In this document: piece after piece, positions 7,389 through 10,501 of the stretch | How positions within the stretch are numbered: position 1 is the stretch's first letter | Layout: each line of letters opens with the position of its first letter | Source: Armatimonadaceae bacterium | GTDB lineage: Bacteria > Armatimonadota > Armatimonadia > Armatimonadales > Armatimonadaceae | Direction: 5' to 3' | Length of the DNA: 10,501 nucleotides | Assembly: GCA_030446525.1 (NCBI GenBank) | Contig: JAUJNC010000149.1 | Span: 1 to 10,501 of the forward strand | Position numbers and translations under genes: made by a program | Notes under the pieces: model-generated | Databases searched by the model: none | Seen by the model: only the letters and a program-made list of their open reading frames with translations | What the model was told of the DNA's origin: nothing

Positions 7389-7665
7389 TATGCGGAGACG
7401 GCGCGCGGTGCGCGCCGGGAGGTGACGCTGACCGAAGTCCCTTCGCCGACCACGCTGTCGATGAGCGTGCCGCCGTGCGCCTGGACGATGCTTTGACAGA
7501 TAACCAGCCCCAGACCCGTCCCGCCGTGGCTGCGCGCCCGCGCGTGACCCGGTAGAAGCGTTCACAGACGTGCAGCAGGTGCCTCCCGGGGATACTCCAC
7601 CGGTATCCTCCACGCGGACCGTCACCGCCGTCCGGTCATGACGTGTGGATAGGGTGATTCCCCCC
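7388..7665 (-). pseudogene. Out-of-frame remainder of the histidine kinase ATPase domain
   Basis: Past the kinase stop at 7636, the rest of a normal HATPase domain can still be read in pieces. After DGG the frame changes at a six-base homopolymer (C on the plus strand, 7660-7665), giving ITLSTRHDRTAVTVRVEDTG. This holds the G1 box, but as DTGGV where DTGxGI/V is usual, so one codon is also missing. A second change near 7583-7600 gives RHLLHVCERFYR, the F box. A third near 7526-7545 gives SHGGTGLGLVICQSIVQAHG, the G2 box, and then a normal end at TAG 7390-7388. All parts are in the right order, so this is one recently broken gene and not unrelated sequence. Sequencing or assembly indels in GC runs are the main alternative. 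Confidence 0.75.
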
Positions 7666-8804
7666 GTCCGGCGTATGACGGCACGCGTTCTCCAGGAGGT
7701 TCGCGAACACGCGCGCTAGGTGATGTGCGTCGCCCAGGACACATAAGGAGGGGTCGGGGGCATCGAAGGTGATGGACGGGCAGGGGGCGTTGCCGACGGC
7801 TCCCGCCGCATCTCTTAATACGTCCCGGATGGCGACGCAATCCCGTGAGAGAACGAGTTCACAGCTGTCCGAACGGGCCAGCAGCAATAGATCCTGCACG
7901 ATCCGGCTGCTACGGTCCGCGGCCCGGTTTATCTCCTCCAGAGCTTCCTGGTACTCCTCGGCGCTGCCGCGCTCCTCCAGCGCCAGGCTCGCCGCCGCCT
8001 TGATGATGGCGATCGGCGTCCGCAGTTCGTGGGAGGCGTCCGCCGTGAACCGTCTCTGCCGCTCGAAGTCGTTTTCGAGCCGCGCGAGCATCGCGTTGAA
8101 CGTCACGGCGAGCAGCGAGAACTCGTCGCTGCCGGCGACCGGCAGCCGTTGTGACAGGTTCTGTGCCCTTATGCGCTCCGCGGCCTCGGTCATGTCGCGG
8201 ACCGGACCGAGCGCCCGCCTGGTCAGGGAAGCCCCCCCGATGCAGGAAAGCACAAGAGCTAGCGGGGTGAGCAGGAGCAGGGTATGGGTCACGCCGCGGA
8301 TCGCCCGGCGCGTCTCCGTAAGCGGCGTGGCCGCTTGGACGACCCCGACGATCCGCCCCCGCAGCCTCAGCGGGCGCGAGACGGCGCGCATCTCCGTGCC
8401 TTGATGAATGGTCGTCGAGTAGAGCGTTTCGCCGCGCAGGGAGAGCGGGAAGGTTTGCGGGTCCCAGGGCGTGGCGGGAGCGCCCGTCAGATACTCGCGC
8501 CCGGACCGGTCCAGGAGCTTCGGGGGAAGCAGGTGGGGCAGGTGCGGGGCACGCTGGAGAAACAGGGGGGCCGGCACCGGGTTCGGCGCCAGGGGCGGAC
8601 CGGGCCGAGGCAGCGGCGGTCCGTCCGGACCAGGCAACACCACCCCGACGGGCGTGATCCGCGAGCGCTCCCGCAGGTCTCGGTCTAGCGACGCCATGAG
8701 GTGTGCCTGCACGGAGTAGCGCAGCGCGAAACCGAGCAGGGTCAGCGTCAAAGCCAGCACCGCCGTGTTCCACAGGGTCACCCGCGCCCGCAGCGACAGA
8801 AACC

Positions 8805-8808
<4 letters not shown>
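7636..8808 (-). CDS. Sensor histidine kinase, intact only through the N box
   Basis: Inner-membrane sensor kinase partner of the regulator at 8805. The readable product has 390 residues: TM1 about 13-30, an external region about 31-172, TM2 about 174-194, HAMP about 195-247, and the phosphoacceptor box FTADASHELRTPIA with H260. The N box FANLLENACRHTP (368-380) follows, and then the frame is lost and translation stops after NHPIHTS. Without the G1, F and G2 boxes this product should not bind ATP normally and so should not autophosphorylate. The external region is unusually proline-rich (about 59-97). The ATG at 8808 overlaps the regulator stop as ATGA, the usual coupling in such operons. The longer in-frame reading to 8958 lies inside the regulator gene and is rejected. 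The family is clear; whether the gene works is doubtful. Confidence 0.85.
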
Positions 8809-9491
<683 letters not shown>

Positions 9492-9666
9492 GAGCTTCTT
9501 TATGCTGGCGCAGGATGTAGACCGGGCTTTCCGGGGCATGCCGCGAGGCGCTCCGAGCAGATCTTGTACCGGACGCGCTCGCCATCACGGGCACCCGCCA
9601 GGGCTGGCCGTCACCGCGAAAACAGGCGAACGACCCGCTCGGTCTGAGATGCAGCCAGTGACCTGC

Positions 9667-9710
9667 TCATTTTATCCCGGAAACCTGAAGAAGTTATGAA
9701 GGTCGCAAAA
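9667..9710 (-). promoter_or_regulatory. Copy 2 of the response-regulator box plus -10, before the two-component operon
   Basis: On the minus strand: CTTCAT (9701-9696), five bases, CTTCAG (9690-9685), ten bases, then TAAAAT (9674-9669), which is five of six bases of the sigma-70 -10 consensus. Every element is at the same offset as in copy 1 at 5394-5437. The spacer of both boxes ends in ACTT. The predicted start is near 9662, giving a leader of about 170 bases before ATG 9491. I find no TTGACA-like -35. Autoregulation by the regulator at 8805-9491 is inferred. Confidence 0.6.
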
Positions 9711-9854
9711 TCAGGGACACGTCCCCTGCCCCGCTTCATCAGAGCGCGACCGCCGGAGCATCTTTCCTGTGACTGCCGCGCCCGGCGCAGGAGACACAAG
9801 ACAGCGCGGCGAACTTCTCTGTCAGCCCGTCTCTGCGACGGCAAGGATGACAGC
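9711..9854. other. Upstream region of the WGR gene with a short palindrome
   Basis: No gene is seen here. Next to promoter copy 2 lies GGGACACGTCCC (9714-9725), an inverted repeat with arms GGGAC/GTCCC, which may extend imperfectly to CAG/CTG (9712-9728). It could form GGGA-CACG-TCCC hairpins and recalls short REP-like palindromes, but only one copy is present. An in-frame ATG at 9696 inside the conserved box would read through this stretch into the WGR gene. Those Arg-rich residues look non-coding. The WGR promoter should lie here but is not obvious. Confidence 0.35.
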
Positions 9855-10139
9855 ATGAGCCCGCGTGTGTTTCACTGCAGTGAAGGGACGTCGCACAAGT
9901 TCTGGAGCATCCTCGTGGAGGGTGACACGCTGACGGTCCGCTTCGGGCGCATCGCCACCGCCGGCCAGACCCAGATCAAGCAGCTCGCGACCGGCGAGGA
10001 GGCCCGGCAGGCCGCCAGGAAGCTGATCGGCCAGAAGCTCAGGAAGGGCTACGTCGAAGTGGCGCCGGAAGAGGCGCAGCGGGCGACGAAGAAGCAGGCG
10101 CCTGAGCGGGCGAATCAACAGCCGTCTCTGCCGTTCTAG
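9855..10139 (+). CDS. Stand-alone WGR-domain protein
   Basis: Small protein of 94 residues made almost wholly of one WGR domain (about 5-68). KFWSILVEGDTLTVRFGRIA (15-34) is the diagnostic strand pair, with FGR at 30-32 where the family has WGR, followed by TAGQTQIKQL and a helix EEARQAARKLIGQKL ending KGYVEV. The tail (70-94) is charged and disordered. WGR domains occur in poly(ADP-ribose) polymerases, where they contact DNA ends, and in bacterial MolR-like proteins. Short single-domain bacterial members have no firmly known role. A nucleic-acid-binding part is inference. ATG 9855 has AAGGA (9843-9847) seven bases upstream and starts the domain naturally. It is divergent from the two-component operon, and its stop codon is interlocked with that of the amidohydrolase on the other strand. 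Confidence 0.85.
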   Translation: MSPRVFHCSEGTSHKFWSILVEGDTLTVRFGRIATAGQTQIKQLATGEEARQAARKLIGQKLRKGYVEVAPEEAQRATKKQAPERANQQPSLPF

Positions 10140-10501
10140 GACCTTATCCGCCCCGGTCCGTAGACCGGGCGGCCCGGCAGGGCGCCGGTATGCTGCCCAT
10201 CGCTCAGCACGCGCGCGCCGTTGACCCAGACGTCGCGGATGCCGGTCGAAAGCTGATGGGGATCCGCAAAGGTGGCGCGGTCGCTCACCGTGTGGGGATC
10301 GAAGATGACCACATCAGCATAGCCGCCCGGGCGCAACAGGCCGCGGTCGAAGAGACCCAGCCGGGCGGCGACCGAGGACGTCATAATGCGGATCGCCTCT
10401 TCCACGGAAAGCGCCTGCTCCTCGCGCACGTATTTGCCGAGCACGCGCGTGTAGGTGCCGTAGGCCCGTGGGTGCACGGGGTTGTCCTGGCCTTGCGGAT
10501 C
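10136..10501 (-). CDS. C-terminus of a D-aminoacylase / N-acyl-D-amino-acid deacylase
   Basis: Only the last 121 residues are in the window. The frame is open to base 10501 (reading DPQGQDNPVHPRAYGT), so the gene starts beyond it. HPRAYGTYTRVLGKYVREE, SVEEAIRIMTSSVAARLGL, DRGLLRPGGYADVVIFDP, ATFADPHQLSTGI, VNGARVLSDGQHTGALPGR are the ordered C-terminal landmarks of the amidohydrolase-superfamily enzymes that remove acyl groups from N-acyl-D-amino acids, or of close dihydroorotase-like relatives. The metal-binding histidines and carboxylated residue of the barrel would lie outside the window. The GTG at 10477 is not a start: it falls within a conserved segment. The role may be scavenging of D-amino acids or peptidoglycan fragments. 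The family is secure; the substrate is not. Confidence 0.88.
   Translation of the reverse strand, partial: DPQGQDNPVHPRAYGTYTRVLGKYVREEQALSVEEAIRIMTSSVAARLGLFDRGLLRPGGYADVVIFDPHTVSDRATFADPHQLSTGIRDVWVNGARVLSDGQHTGALPGRPVYGPGRIRS

Noticed and set aside
9696..9854. Longer start (ATG 9696) for the WGR protein
   Set aside because: The ATG is part of the conserved regulator half-site and the added 53 residues are Arg-rich non-domain text.

Overview
The window is GC-rich (third codon positions mostly G/C), Gram-negative-type bacterial DNA. It holds signal-peptide proteins, a membrane sensor kinase with an OmpR-type partner, and an actinobacterial-length glutamine-dependent NAD synthetase. The taxon cannot be fixed from the sequence. 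A GC-rich environmental phylum such as Armatimonadota or Planctomycetota is a guess. No rRNA, tRNA, CRISPR array, transposase or phage gene is visible.

Layout: 1-179 is intergenic and carries a very strong terminator for a gene left of the window. 180-1181 (+) is a sugar-nucleotide epimerase/dehydratase. 1255-1926 (-) is a small alpha/beta-hydrolase esterase. 2082-4145 (+) is nadE, followed by a hairpin terminator. 4219-4977 (-) is an exported protein with two MTPEQ motifs, preceded by a small gene at about 5059-5336 whose frame is ambiguous. 5772-7304 (+) is a large exported alpha/beta hydrolase, with its gene region bracketed by a perfect 20-bp inverted repeat. 7388-9491 (-) is a two-component operon. 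Its response regulator is intact and overlaps the kinase start by ATGA, but the kinase ATPase domain is broken by three frame changes. 9855-10139 (+) is a stand-alone WGR-domain protein. 10136-10501 (-) is the C-terminus of a D-aminoacylase-type amidohydrolase that runs off the window.

The most interesting signal is regulatory. The same 44-bp block (32/44 identical, no gaps) lies upstream of the two-component operon (9667-9710) and upstream of the small gene/exported-protein pair (5394-5437). Read on the minus strand, both copies carry two half-sites like the PmrA/QseB box (CTTMAK-N5-CTTCAG) and a -10-like hexamer at the same offset, pointing at the downstream gene. I infer that the regulator encoded here controls its own operon and the exported-protein operon. 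The exported protein has Spy/CpxP-like [LM]TPEQ motifs, so the set may be an envelope-stress or metal-response module.

Second, the hydrolase region sits between inverted 20-bp repeats, one of which abuts the stop codon of the decayed kinase. This suggests a cassette, an invertible segment or a rearrangement scar.
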